Shown here piece after piece: positions 34,475 through 42,871 of a stretch of 45,115 bases of DNA. Numbering within the stretch: position 1 is the first letter of the stretch; each line of letters opens with the position of its first letter. The stretch comes from Allosediminivita sp964397775 (lineage in GTDB: Bacteria > Pseudomonadota > Alphaproteobacteria > Rhodobacterales > Rhodobacteraceae): assembly GCA_964397775.1 (NCBI GenBank), contig CAYNKL010000017.1, positions 1-45,115 of the forward strand, read 5' to 3'. Made by a program: the position numbers and the translations under genes. The notes below the pieces were generated by a model. The model had not been told where the DNA came from and ran no database searches. It was given only the letters and a program-made list of their open reading frames with translations.

Positions 34475-35797
34475 ATGAAAATCGCGATGATTGGCACCGG
34501 CTACGTGGGGCTTGTTTCCGGTGTATGCTTTTCCGACTTCGGGCACGAAGTGGTTTGCGTTGATCGCGATCCGGGAAAGATCGAGATGCTGGAGAAGGGC
34601 GAGGTTCCGATCTTTGAGCCTGGTCTGGATCAGCTCATGGCTCGCAACGTAGAAGCTGGCAGGCTTCGGTTTACGCAGGATCTCGCTACGGCAATCGAAG
34701 GGGCAGAGGCAGTTTTTATTGCCGTAGGCACACCAACGCGTCGTGGAGATGGACATGCTGACCTGACCTACGTGATGGCTGCTGCGGAAGAGATCGCTCG
34801 GGCTGCACGTGACTATGTTGTGATCGTGACGAAATCGACTGTTCCGGTCGGGACCAATCGGCAGGTCGCACAAGTGGTGGCCGCCGCTAATCCTGAGCTC
34901 GACTTCGATGTCGCTTCAAACCCCGAGTTTCTACGGGAAGGCGCCGCAATCGATGATTTCATGAAACCGGATCGAGTTGTTGTCGGGGTGCAGACCGAGC
35001 GCGCGGGAGAGGTCATGGCGGAGATTTATCGCCCTCTATACCTACGTGAATTCCCGATCGTGACCACTGATCTGGAGTCCGCGGAAATGATCAAGTATGC
35101 GGCGAACGCTTTCTTGGCGACCAAGATCACGTTCATCAATGAAATCGCGGCGCTCTGTGAAAAGGTCGGCTCTGATGTAAAGCAGGTTGCTAGAGGTATG
35201 GGCCTCGACGGGCGCATTGGAAAGACATTCCTGCATGCCGGACCTGGCTACGGTGGATCTTGCTTTCCCAAGGATACGCGAGCGTTGGCTCGGATAGGGC
35301 AGGAGCATGCGTGCCCGATGTCCATCACCGAGACCGTGATCAAGGTGAACGAGGAAACGAAACGACGCATGACGGACAAGTTGCTTGAGCTTTGCGGCGG
35401 CAGCTTCAACGGTAAGACAATTGCGGTGCTTGGTGTGACCTTTAAACCCAATACCGATGACATGCGCGAAGCTCCCTCCCTTACGCTACTCCCTGCAATG
35501 GTAGGCGGGGGGGCAAACGTGCGGGTCACCGATCCTCAAGGCCGCCGCGAGGGCGAAGCTCTCTTGCCGGGTGTCACTTGGTGGGAAGATGCCTATGCCG
35601 CCGCCGCTGGGACAGATTTGCTCGTCGTTCTGACTGAGTGGAACGAGTTCCGTGCTCTCGATTTGGGACGATTGGCACAACTGATGCGCACGCGTCGTAT
35701 GGCAGATCTTCGCAATATCTATACGGCCGAGGCCGCGCGTGAAGCCGGTTTTTCCGCTTATGACAGTATCGGGCGTGTCGGGTTCTCCGACCTTTGA
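34475..35797 (+). CDS. ugd: UDP-glucose 6-dehydrogenase
   Basis: A 440-residue enzyme that oxidises UDP-glucose to UDP-glucuronate with two NAD+. The N-terminus MKIAMIGTGYVGLVSG is the NAD site. AVGTPTRRGDGHADL, KSTVPVGTNR and NPEFLREGAAIDDF are family motifs. The catalytic Cys is in GYGGSCFPKD near residue 260, and VLGVTFKPNTDDMREAP opens the C-terminal domain. AGGCGAAG precedes the ATG. Codon use is less GC-biased than in the rml and kds genes. Its product feeds the epimerase at 27348. Confidence 0.96.
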   Translation: MKIAMIGTGYVGLVSGVCFSDFGHEVVCVDRDPGKIEMLEKGEVPIFEPGLDQLMARNVEAGRLRFTQDLATAIEGAEAVFIAVGTPTRRGDGHADLTYVMAAAEEIARAARDYVVIVTKSTVPVGTNRQVAQVVAAANPELDFDVASNPEFLREGAAIDDFMKPDRVVVGVQTERAGEVMAEIYRPLYLREFPIVTTDLESAEMIKYAANAFLATKITFINEIAALCEKVGSDVKQVARGMGLDGRIGKTFLHAGPGYGGSCFPKDTRALARIGQEHACPMSITETVIKVNEETKRRMTDKLLELCGGSFNGKTIAVLGVTFKPNTDDMREAPSLTLLPAMVGGGANVRVTDPQGRREGEALLPGVTWWEDAYAAAAGTDLLVVLTEWNEFRALDLGRLAQLMRTRRMADLRNIYTAEAAREAGFSAYDSIGRVGFSDL

Positions 35798-36307
35798 GGT
35801 CGGCCAGCCGTAAAGCTCCGTTCAGCGGTATCGGCCCGTGATGCTGCGTACTCCGGTACGGGGATCAGTGTCAGGTCGAGATTTTAGCCCATAATCTATG
35901 TTATGTGTAAAATACAACCATTGAAAGTTTTCTTCGCACGCGTTCTTCCTTGAGGTGTGCTCGCGAGCGCCGAAATCACTGGCACTTTCTTGCGCAATTT
36001 CGCGGAGATGCTGCGATGCAGCATCTCCTGTCTTCCGAAATGCAAAGTGAGGGGATTGGAGATAATTCATTGTTTTTTATGTGTATTTTTCAAGAAAATC
36101 CATTAGGTCTTGTTGTCTTCTGGTGGTGAAGTGATGCTGGCTCCCCTTGTCTTTCTGCGCATGCATATCGACAGGCCAACCTTAACAGAGTATTACCTCG
36201 GCAGATCCGAAGCGCGGGCCGCTAGCGTCTGACACGAGCGCTTCATCCTCGCTGACCGTCTTCTACGAAGACGAGCAGATTTCAGTTCGGTGGTAAGGGG
36301 AGACGCA
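35798..36307. other. AT-rich intergenic region with hairpin
   Basis: This 510-bp stretch between ugd and the next genes has lower GC than any other gap. It contains a perfect 11-bp-stem hairpin at 36004-36028 and, 28 bp later, TTGGAG (36056-36061) 16 bp before TATGTG (36078-36083), a weak promoter candidate. Short open frames exist on both strands, such as 36133-36231 (+), but none has a good ribosome site or family likeness. It could be leader RNA, a regulatory region or the scar of a recombination event. Confidence 0.5.
36004..36028. terminator. Perfect 11-bp stem hairpin
   Basis: GGAGATGCTGC (36004-36014) and GCAGCATCTCC (36018-36028) pair perfectly around a 3-base loop. No T-run follows on the plus strand, so it may be a terminator for ugd, a protein site or a leader structure. 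Confidence 0.35.
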
Positions 36308-36436
36308 ATGTACGGTTTGGATATGGGGCTGGAGGGCGAGCTTGCCCCGGTCCGGTTCGCGGCCACCTGCGCCGAGAGCCTTGAGATAGTTGCGTCTTGC
36401 ACATCCTGCGTGCCTGGAGCTCTCGAAGAACTCTAA
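36308..36436 (+). CDS. Small ORF (42 aa), translationally coupled to glycosyltransferase
   Basis: An open frame of 42 codons begins with ATG at 36308, preceded by the strong ribosome site AAGGGGAGA. Its TAA overlaps the ATG of the glycosyltransferase as TAATG. The peptide starts MYGLDMGLEGELAPVRF and has three Cys residues in its second half (residues 21, 31 and 34), including CTSC. I recognise no family. The glycosyltransferase itself has only a weak ribosome site, so translation of this ORF may help load ribosomes onto it. It could be a leader peptide, a small protein or a gene remnant. Confidence 0.45.
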   Translation: MYGLDMGLEGELAPVRFAATCAESLEIVASCTSCVPGALEEL

Positions 36437-37707
36437 TGCGACTACTGGTAATATGCATCAACTATGCGCCTGAGATCATTTCGACAGGCCTCTACACCAC
36501 TGGTTTGGCTGAATACATGCAGCAGGACGGTGTTGAGACTGACGTGATCACCGCCCTGCCGTATTATCCTGCCTGGAAGACCTTCGAAGGCTGGCGCCGC
36601 CCTTTCTGGAAGTCTCGCCGTAGTGAGAACGGTGTGAGGGTCGTGCATTGCCCGATCTATGTGCCCCGCAATCCCACTGGGTCAAGGCGCATTCTGCATT
36701 ACATATCTTTCGCCCTCTCCGCATTGCCCGTCGGTTTGTGGAAAGGATTGAGACGTCGGCCTGACGTGGTGGTCATGGTGGCTCCTTCGTTGATTGCGTT
36801 TCCAGTTGCTTTGGGAGCTGCCAAGTTGGGTGGTGGTGCGAGCTGGCTGCATATTCAGGATTATGAGGTGGAAGCTGCCTTCGCCACGGGGTTGCTGAGA
36901 GAAGATGGTCGGGTGGGCCGTGCGGCGAAGGCCTTCGAGAAATGGGTGCTTGGCCGGTTCGACAGGATTAGCTCGATCTCTGCCCCGATGCTGGACAAGT
37001 TGCGGGACAAAGGCGTGGTCGATGAGAGGATCTATGAACTGCGCAATTGGGCCAACCTGGAGAAGGTTACGCCTCTGACGGCGCCCTCTCCGCTCAAGGA
37101 CGAGCTGGGTATCAAGACCCGTCACGTGGCGCTTTATTCTGGTAATCTAGCCAATAAGCAAGGACTGGAGCTTTTGCCTCAGATGGCACGACATCTGAGA
37201 CATCGCGAAGATCTCACCATTGCCATTTGCGGAGACGGTCCCATGCGGGCTCCTTTACAGGAAATGGCGCGCGATTTGCCGATGATCCGTTTCTTTCCGC
37301 TCCAACCGATCGAAAAGCTGAGCGACCTTCTGGGAATGGCCGATGTACATCTTCTGCCCCAGATTGCAGGGGCTGCGGATCTCGTTCTTCCCTCTAAGCT
37401 AACTAACATGTTGGCGTCAGGGCGTCCGATGATTGCCACGACCACTGCAGACACTGCCTTGGGGCGTGAGGTGGAAGGTGTTGGTCGGCTGGTGCCTCCG
37501 GGTGATCCGAGGGCTATGGCAAAAGCCTTAGAAGAGCTTCTCGATGCCCCGGAAGAGCGCAAATGTCTGGGGGCTGCAGCGCGCCAACGGGCGATCGAAA
37601 GATGGGACATGACGGCCATTTTGAGCCGTCTCAGGAACGAGTTTGAAACCCTGTCCGGTACCCCCGCCGAGGCAGAGTGCTCTCTAGACAGTTCGAGGAA
37701 GATATAA
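36436..37707 (+). CDS. Glycosyltransferase family 4, WcaI-like
   Basis: A 423-residue GT-B glycosyltransferase close in layout to WcaI (colanic acid fucosyltransferase family). The N-terminus MRLLVICINYAPEIISTGLY is diagnostic for that group; TALPYYPAWKTFEGW and SWLHIQDYEVEAAFATGLL follow. The donor half has VALYSGNLANKQGLELL and DVHLLPQIAGAADLVLPSKL near residue 310. Its ATG overlaps a small ORF and its TAA overlaps gmd (TAATG). Being next to gmd and close to fcl, it is a fair candidate for the fucosyl- or mannosyltransferase, but this is inference. Confidence 0.85.
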   Translation: MRLLVICINYAPEIISTGLYTTGLAEYMQQDGVETDVITALPYYPAWKTFEGWRRPFWKSRRSENGVRVVHCPIYVPRNPTGSRRILHYISFALSALPVGLWKGLRRRPDVVVMVAPSLIAFPVALGAAKLGGGASWLHIQDYEVEAAFATGLLREDGRVGRAAKAFEKWVLGRFDRISSISAPMLDKLRDKGVVDERIYELRNWANLEKVTPLTAPSPLKDELGIKTRHVALYSGNLANKQGLELLPQMARHLRHREDLTIAICGDGPMRAPLQEMARDLPMIRFFPLQPIEKLSDLLGMADVHLLPQIAGAADLVLPSKLTNMLASGRPMIATTTADTALGREVEGVGRLVPPGDPRAMAKALEELLDAPEERKCLGAAARQRAIERWDMTAILSRLRNEFETLSGTPAEAECSLDSSRKI

Positions 37708-38828
37708 TGAAAAAAGCCCTGATTACTGGCGTTACCGGCCAGGATGGATCCTACTTGGCCGAATTTCTTCTGGAAAAAGGTTACGAGGTGCATGGCATCA
37801 AGCGCCGCGCCTCGCTTTTCAATACGCAGCGGGTCGATCATATCTATCAGGATCCTCATGAGCCGAACCCTAAGCTCAAGCTGCATTATGGGGATTTGAC
37901 CGACACTTCGAACCTGACCCGCATCATGTCCGAGATTGAGCCGGACGAAGTATACAACCTCGGCGCCCAATCCCACGTGGCTGTCAGCTTCGAAGCCCCC
38001 GAATATACTGCCGACGTCGATGGAACGGGCACACTGCGCCTCCTCGAGGCGATCCGCTTTCTTGGTCTGGAGAAAAAGACCCGGTTCTACCAAGCGTCGA
38101 CCTCGGAGCTCTATGGGCTCGTTCAGGAGATTCCGCAGCGCGAGACCACGCCCTTCCACCCGCGTTCTCCTTATGCTGTTGCTAAGCTCTACGCTTACTG
38201 GATCGCGGTAAACTACCGCGAAGCTTACGGGATGTACGCCTGCAACGGCGTGCTCTTCAATCACGAGAGCCCGCGGCGCGGCGAAACCTTCGTGACCCGC
38301 AAGATCACTCGCGGCATGGCCAACATTGCCATGGGGCTCGAGGACTGCCTCTACATGGGCAACATCGACAGCCTGCGGGACTGGGGGCACGCAAAGGACT
38401 ATGTCCGCATGCAGTGGATGATGCTGCAGCAGGACGAGCCCGATGACTTTGTCATTGCCACGGGCAAGCAGTACTCGGTGCGGGAGTTCATCGACTGGAG
38501 CGCGCGAGAGCTTTCGATCGAGCTCGAGTTTTCGGGCAAAGGCGTGGAGGAGATCGGTACGGTCAAGTCTGTCGATAACAATGTTGCGCCGGCCGTGAAA
38601 ACCGGAGACGTGCTGGTGCGTATCGATCCTCGTTATTTCCGACCCGCCGAAGTCGAAACTCTTCTGGGTGACCCGACCAAGGCCAAGGAAAAACTTGGCT
38701 GGGTCCCTGAGATCACGGCCCAGGAAATGTGTGTCGAAATGGTGAACGAGGACCTGCATACCGCCAAGCGTCATGCGCTTTTGAAGGAGCATGGCTACGC
38801 GCTGCCGCTCTCGGTCGAGGACCGCTGA
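37707..38828 (+). CDS. gmd: GDP-mannose 4,6-dehydratase
   Basis: A 373-residue short-chain dehydrogenase-type enzyme that forms GDP-4-keto-6-deoxymannose. ALITGVTGQDGSYLAEFLLE opens the protein; KRRASLFNTQRVDHIY, the Ser/Thr-Glu in STSELYG, the Tyr-x-x-x-Lys in SPYAVAKLYAYW and NHESPRRGETFVTRKI are diagnostic. GAGGAAG precedes the ATG. Base composition rises from AT-richer at the 5' end to GC-rich at the 3' end. With fcl at 40204 it gives GDP-L-fucose. Confidence 0.97.
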   Translation: MKKALITGVTGQDGSYLAEFLLEKGYEVHGIKRRASLFNTQRVDHIYQDPHEPNPKLKLHYGDLTDTSNLTRIMSEIEPDEVYNLGAQSHVAVSFEAPEYTADVDGTGTLRLLEAIRFLGLEKKTRFYQASTSELYGLVQEIPQRETTPFHPRSPYAVAKLYAYWIAVNYREAYGMYACNGVLFNHESPRRGETFVTRKITRGMANIAMGLEDCLYMGNIDSLRDWGHAKDYVRMQWMMLQQDEPDDFVIATGKQYSVREFIDWSARELSIELEFSGKGVEEIGTVKSVDNNVAPAVKTGDVLVRIDPRYFRPAEVETLLGDPTKAKEKLGWVPEITAQEMCVEMVNEDLHTAKRHALLKEHGYALPLSVEDR

Positions 38829-38835
38829 GAGCAGG

Positions 38836-39378
38836 ATGTCACTGCGTATCACCCTTTACGGAGCGTATACCCTTGCGCTTGAGGCGGTGGGGTTTCTTCC
38901 CTCCCAGCGGCTCAGGCGCCTGCTCTACAAAAAGTTTGGCCGGATGCGCTTGGGTGAACACGTTGCCATTTATCGAGGCGCCCGGATCCGCGGGGGGCGC
39001 AAGATTGCAATAGGGTCAGGAACCTCCATCGGCGATCGGTGTGAACTGGACGGCCGGGGCGGTCTTCAATTCGGGTGCAACGTCAATGTTTCTTCCGAGG
39101 CGATGTTCTGGACGGCCCAGCACGATTACCGAGATGCCGGCTTTCCGACACGCTTCTCTCCGGTGGCCATCGAGGATTGGGTCTGGATCGGTCCGAGGGT
39201 AATCGTGCTTCCCGGGGTAACCGTCGCAAGGGGCTGTGTGGTCGCTGCGGGCAGCGTGGTGACAAAATCAACCGAGCCTTACGGACTATATGCCGGTGTC
39301 CCCTCCCGCAGAGTGGGTGAACGGCCAAATCTGGAATTTGAGTATACTCCGGGTCAGGGGTTCATCCCGTTCCTCTAG
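38836..39378 (+). CDS. Hexapeptide-repeat acyltransferase (WcaF/CysE-like)
   Basis: A 180-residue left-handed beta-helix acyltransferase. Imperfect hexapeptide repeats run from IGSGTSIGDRCELDG to IGPRVIVLPGVTVARGCVVA, and the catalytic His is probably in AQHDYRDAGFP. AGSVVTKSTEPYGLYAGVPS is the typical end of maltose/galactoside acetyltransferase-like enzymes. It would O-acetylate a sugar of the repeat unit. The start at 38836 lies 7 bp after gmd; an ATG at 38791 would overlap gmd. Substrate unknown. Confidence 0.85.
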   Translation: MSLRITLYGAYTLALEAVGFLPSQRLRRLLYKKFGRMRLGEHVAIYRGARIRGGRKIAIGSGTSIGDRCELDGRGGLQFGCNVNVSSEAMFWTAQHDYRDAGFPTRFSPVAIEDWVWIGPRVIVLPGVTVARGCVVAAGSVVTKSTEPYGLYAGVPSRRVGERPNLEFEYTPGQGFIPFL

Positions 39379-39424
39379 GGCTTAAGCGCTTCAGGTGAAA
39401 CGACTGGGATATGGCAACAAAGTC

Positions 39425-40207
39425 ATGGCGAAGAGCGATGTTAAGATGGAAAATGAAGAGACTTCGGGCGGAATATTTCATCCCCTGAAGGAGCTTGCCC
39501 AGAAGATACCGAGTCAGAAGGATGCAATCCTTGTGGCGAGCTTCGGCCGTGCGGGCAGCACGCTCATCTACGATGCGGTGAACGAAGCAATGGCTCGCTC
39601 CCGTTTCGGCATAAGCGCAAGCGCCTTTCAGAAGATCACACGCGACGTGGCAATGGATCTCCCCAACTGCGAACTGCGCTCCGGAGTGGTCTACAAAACG
39701 CATGACTATCCCGACTCTCTTGCCGGGCGGCAGAAAGTGCGCGGCATATTCCTGTTCGGTTCTGCGGAAGAAGCAGCTCTTTCAGTTCACGCTCAGAAAG
39801 CTGCCCGCAGCGAGGATTGGGTCAAGTTACATTTCGAGCATCTCCGCAGACCCTATCGCTACGATGATCTTCTGCAGGAGGATGTGTTGGGGTTCCGGGA
39901 TCAATGCGTGGCGTGGATGAGCTTCGAAGGCGTCCCGGTTCTGTGTCTCCGGTACGAAGGGCTCTGGGATAACCTTGATAAGATTTCGGAATTCTGCGGG
40001 CTCGACGTGAGGCTGCCCGAGCGCCGGGAGCGTGCCCCCAAGAAGGTCGAGCCGGAGGTCCTCGAGAGGGCGCGGGCCGTCTACGGCCCGCTTGATGACG
40101 AACTCGCCAAGCTTCCCGACTGCTTCGTGGCTTCTCCGGAATTCGGGGCACGCCTGAAACTGCGAGACGTCGCAGATACCTCCAGTAATACGAAGGAATC
40201 CCAATGA
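39425..40207 (+). CDS. Sulfotransferase-like P-loop protein
   Basis: About 260 residues with a PAPS-type loop AILVASFGRAGSTLIYDAV near residue 35, as in sulfotransferases. The second half (WVKLHFEHLRRPYRYDDLL; CLRYEGLWDNLDKISEFCG) resembles sulfotransferase domains in general outline. The 3'-phosphate Arg-x-x motif is not clear, so activity is less certain than for the other three. The start is uncertain: ATG 39425, or GTG 39395, or ATG 39446. Its stop overlaps fcl by ATGA, so it belongs to the gmd-fcl operon and may act on fucose. Confidence 0.65.
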   Translation: MAKSDVKMENEETSGGIFHPLKELAQKIPSQKDAILVASFGRAGSTLIYDAVNEAMARSRFGISASAFQKITRDVAMDLPNCELRSGVVYKTHDYPDSLAGRQKVRGIFLFGSAEEAALSVHAQKAARSEDWVKLHFEHLRRPYRYDDLLQEDVLGFRDQCVAWMSFEGVPVLCLRYEGLWDNLDKISEFCGLDVRLPERRERAPKKVEPEVLERARAVYGPLDDELAKLPDCFVASPEFGARLKLRDVADTSSNTKESQ

Positions 40208-41136
40208 CATACGATCTGACTGGTAAGCGCGTCTGGGTCGCCGGTCATCGCGGAATGGTTGGCGGTGCGGTGGTTCGTCGGCTTGCCCGGGAGAACTGCG
40301 AGGTCATCACGGCGGGGCGTGACGTGGTCGATCTGGTCGACCAGGCTGCGGTGCGGGCATGGATGCTCGACACCCGTCCCGACGTGGTCGTCATGGCCGC
40401 GGCCAAGGTCGGCGGCATCAAGGCCAACAACGACTACCCGGTCGATTTCCTTTACCAGAACCTGATGATCGAGGCGAACATCGCACAGGCGGCCCACGAG
40501 GCCGACGTGGGGCGTTTCCTCTTCCTTGGGTCCTCCTGCATCTATCCCAAGATGGCACCGCAACCGATCCCCGAGGACAGCCTTCTGACGGGGCCCCTGG
40601 AACCCACCAACGAGTGGTATGCCATCGCCAAGATCGCCGGCATCAAGCTCTGCCAGGCCTACCGGACGCAGTACGGGCGTGACTGGATTTCGGCCATGCC
40701 GACCAATCTCTACGGACCCGGCGACAACTACGACCTGCAAAGCAGCCACGTCCTGCCTGCCCTCTTGCGCAAGTTCCACGAGGCCAAGGAAGCGGGGGCG
40801 CCCTCGGTCGAGCTCTGGGGGTCAGGAACGCCCCTGCGCGAGTTCCTGCACTGCGACGATCTCGCCGATGCGCTGGTTTTCCTGCTCAAGAACTATTCCG
40901 GCTACGAGCACGTGAATGTGGGAAGCGGCGTCGAGGTGACGATCCGGGAACTCGCCGAGACCATCGCCCGCGTGGTCGGATACCAAGCCGAGCTGAGCTT
41001 CGATGCGACCAAGCCAGATGGGACGCCGCGCAAGCTCATGGACAGCTCGCGTCTGCATGACATGGGATGGAACAACGCGCGCTCTCTCGAGGATGGCATC
41101 GCGAATGCCTATGAAGCGTATCTGGCGGGCAACTAG
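40204..41136 (+). CDS. fcl: GDP-L-fucose synthase
   Basis: A 310-residue epimerase-reductase (WcaG) that makes GDP-L-fucose from the product of Gmd with NADPH. RVWVAGHRGMVGGAVVRRL binds the cofactor; VMAAAKVGGIKANNDYPVDF, LGSSCIYPKMAPQPIPE and the Tyr-x-x-x-Lys in WYAIAKIAGIKLC are family motifs. NLYGPGDNYDLQSSHVLPAL is also diagnostic. It completes the mannose-to-fucose route together with ManC and phosphomannomutase. A terminator follows 5 bp after the stop. Confidence 0.97.
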   Translation: MTYDLTGKRVWVAGHRGMVGGAVVRRLARENCEVITAGRDVVDLVDQAAVRAWMLDTRPDVVVMAAAKVGGIKANNDYPVDFLYQNLMIEANIAQAAHEADVGRFLFLGSSCIYPKMAPQPIPEDSLLTGPLEPTNEWYAIAKIAGIKLCQAYRTQYGRDWISAMPTNLYGPGDNYDLQSSHVLPALLRKFHEAKEAGAPSVELWGSGTPLREFLHCDDLADALVFLLKNYSGYEHVNVGSGVEVTIRELAETIARVVGYQAELSFDATKPDGTPRKLMDSSRLHDMGWNNARSLEDGIANAYEAYLAGN

Positions 41137-41140
41137 CGGT

Positions 41141-41167
41141 CCCGCCCGGTGGCGTGGTCTCTTTTTT
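41141..41167 (+). terminator. Rho-independent terminator after fcl
   Basis: CCCGCC (41141-41146) pairs with GGCGTGG (41151-41157), leaving one bulged T and a CGGT tetraloop, followed by TCTC and six T (41162-41167). It separates the fucose operon from cysH. Confidence 0.65.
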
Positions 41168-41286
41168 GAGCAGGTTGACCCTGCCGGAAGAGAGCCGTGC
41201 AGGCGGGCCCTCCCCGGGATGCCGGGAGCGGGTTACACGTTATCGGTGAATAGTTGAGAAGTGATCTCTTTATAAGGGTGTTGACC

Positions 41287-42033
41287 ATGGAAAGCTGGCC
41301 TCCCGGGGCTCACGATCCCGAACTCGCCGATCTGCAGGAAACCTATCTGCCCCGCAAGGGCGCCTATGATATCTCGGGGCTGTTACGTGATCGGCGTCTG
41401 GGAAACATGGCGTTGGTTTCGTCCTTCGGGGCAGAGAGCATCGTGCTTCTGCATTACGTTTCCCGGATCTTGCCAGAGGTTACGGTCCTGTTTCTGGACA
41501 CCGGCAAGCACTTCCCCGAAACCTTGAGCTATCGCGACCAGGTTGTGAAGGACCTGGGTCTGAATCTCCGGGTGCTTGAACCGGAAGCCTCGAGCCTTCA
41601 TGCCGAGGACCCCGATGGTCAGCTGCACAGCCGTGAGCCGAATACCTGTTGCCGGCTTCGCAAGGTCTTCCCGCTGCAGGATGCGCTCGAGGGGTTCGAC
41701 AGCTGGATCAGTGGGCGCAAGCGCTATCAGGCCGACAGCCGCAGCCACATCGGTGTCATCGAACGCGACGGTGAGCGTCTGAAGGTCAACCCCATGGCCT
41801 TCTGGACGCGCGAGGACATTGAGGCCTACTTCGCCTTCCATCGCCTGCCGCGCCATCCTCTGGAAGCACAGAATTATCTGTCGATCGGTTGTGCCCCCTG
41901 TACACGCCCCGTGGCGGAGGGCGAAGACGCCCGGGCGGGCCGGTGGGCCGAAAGCCCCGAAAAAGTGGAATGCGGTATTCATCTGGGGCCGGACGGACGC
42001 TTCAGGCGCAGTAGTGCCGCTGCCTCTGACTGA
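41287..42033 (+). CDS. cysH: Phosphoadenylyl/adenylyl-sulfate reductase
   Basis: A 248-residue CysH that reduces activated sulfate to sulfite. ALVSSFGAESIVLLHYV is the nucleotide loop, and FLDTGKHFPETLSYRD follows. The Cys pairs NTCCRLRK (near residue 122) and GCAPCTRP (near residue 205) are the iron-sulfur ligands of APS-using enzymes, and VECGIHL holds the catalytic Cys, so APS is the likelier substrate. I chose the ATG at 41287 because the protein then has family length; an ATG at 41254 adds 11 residues. No other assimilatory sulfur gene is nearby; a sulfotransferase gene follows 57 bp later. Confidence 0.9.
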   Translation: MESWPPGAHDPELADLQETYLPRKGAYDISGLLRDRRLGNMALVSSFGAESIVLLHYVSRILPEVTVLFLDTGKHFPETLSYRDQVVKDLGLNLRVLEPEASSLHAEDPDGQLHSREPNTCCRLRKVFPLQDALEGFDSWISGRKRYQADSRSHIGVIERDGERLKVNPMAFWTREDIEAYFAFHRLPRHPLEAQNYLSIGCAPCTRPVAEGEDARAGRWAESPEKVECGIHLGPDGRFRRSSAAASD

Positions 42034-42090
42034 GCCGGGTCAGACAGAATGTAATGCAGAGCTTTCCTGGCCAGACATGAAAGGTAATTG

Positions 42091-42780
42091 ATGTTCATTT
42101 TGCATAGCTCCCGGACCATGTTCGTGCACGTGCCGAAAGCGGCCGGGATGCATGTGTCCAAGAGCTTTCGGTCCAAGGCGGCTCCCGGAGATGTATTCCT
42201 GACAGGGCCAAGGATCGAGATCGTCGGGGCTCCGTTGCGAAGTCGGGTTCTCAACGATGTAAGGGGGGCAAAGTCGCGCCTCGGGCGACTGATACCACTC
42301 AAGCATTCCTCCGCAGAGGAACTCCGTGGTTTCTTCCCGAGAGTCTTTGATGTTTATCGTACTTTCTGCGTCGTCCGAGAACCGGTCGCCCGGGCCGTTT
42401 CCGCTTATACCTATGCTAGGAATGACGCAAAGATGCCCGCCGTGCCTCGAACCCGCGAGGCATTCGAGGCCATCCGGTTCTGCCAGAGCTTCGACGAGTT
42501 CGTTCAGGGGGGAGTTTTTGAGAAGTTCCTGGACATCAACTTCCTGCGCCCCCAGTCGGATTTTGTATTCGACCGGAATGGTAGACGCCTTGTGGATGAG
42601 ATCGTGCCCGCCAGTGGGCTTGATGTGGCACTTCGAGAGAGTTTCGGCGTGGAACCTCCGCCGAAGAAGGAAAACGCGACCCCCGATGCCGTCCGCACGA
42701 AGGTAAAGCCTGCCGAGGAGACAGTACAGCGTCTCAGGGCAGCCTACAGCGTCGATTACGAAAGGCTTGGCTGCTTCTGA
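42091..42780 (+). CDS. Sulfotransferase family 2-like protein
   Basis: A 229-residue protein of the carbohydrate sulfotransferase type (PF03567-like). The phosphosulfate motif is TMFVHVPKAAGMHVSKSF near residue 10, like the FVHVPKTAGTS of the family. CVVREPVARAVSAYTYAR near residue 92 is the 3'-phosphate site. Both motifs are intact. AAAGG precedes the ATG at 42091. In position it sits between cysH and the polymerase gene, suggesting sulfation of the repeat unit. Confidence 0.83.
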   Translation: MFILHSSRTMFVHVPKAAGMHVSKSFRSKAAPGDVFLTGPRIEIVGAPLRSRVLNDVRGAKSRLGRLIPLKHSSAEELRGFFPRVFDVYRTFCVVREPVARAVSAYTYARNDAKMPAVPRTREAFEAIRFCQSFDEFVQGGVFEKFLDINFLRPQSDFVFDRNGRRLVDEIVPASGLDVALRESFGVEPPPKKENATPDAVRTKVKPAEETVQRLRAAYSVDYERLGCF

Positions 42781-42871
42781 CCAGCTGAGGACGAGGGGCT
42801 GACTTGCCATCGGACCATGGCCTTGGCGCGGGCTGCATGATAGATGGCTCTCGGGCTCTCGGGGCCCTTGG

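Noticed and set aside
35822..36070. An 82-codon minus-strand frame in the gap after ugd
   Set aside because: It has no ribosome site or family likeness and would cross the 11-bp-stem hairpin.
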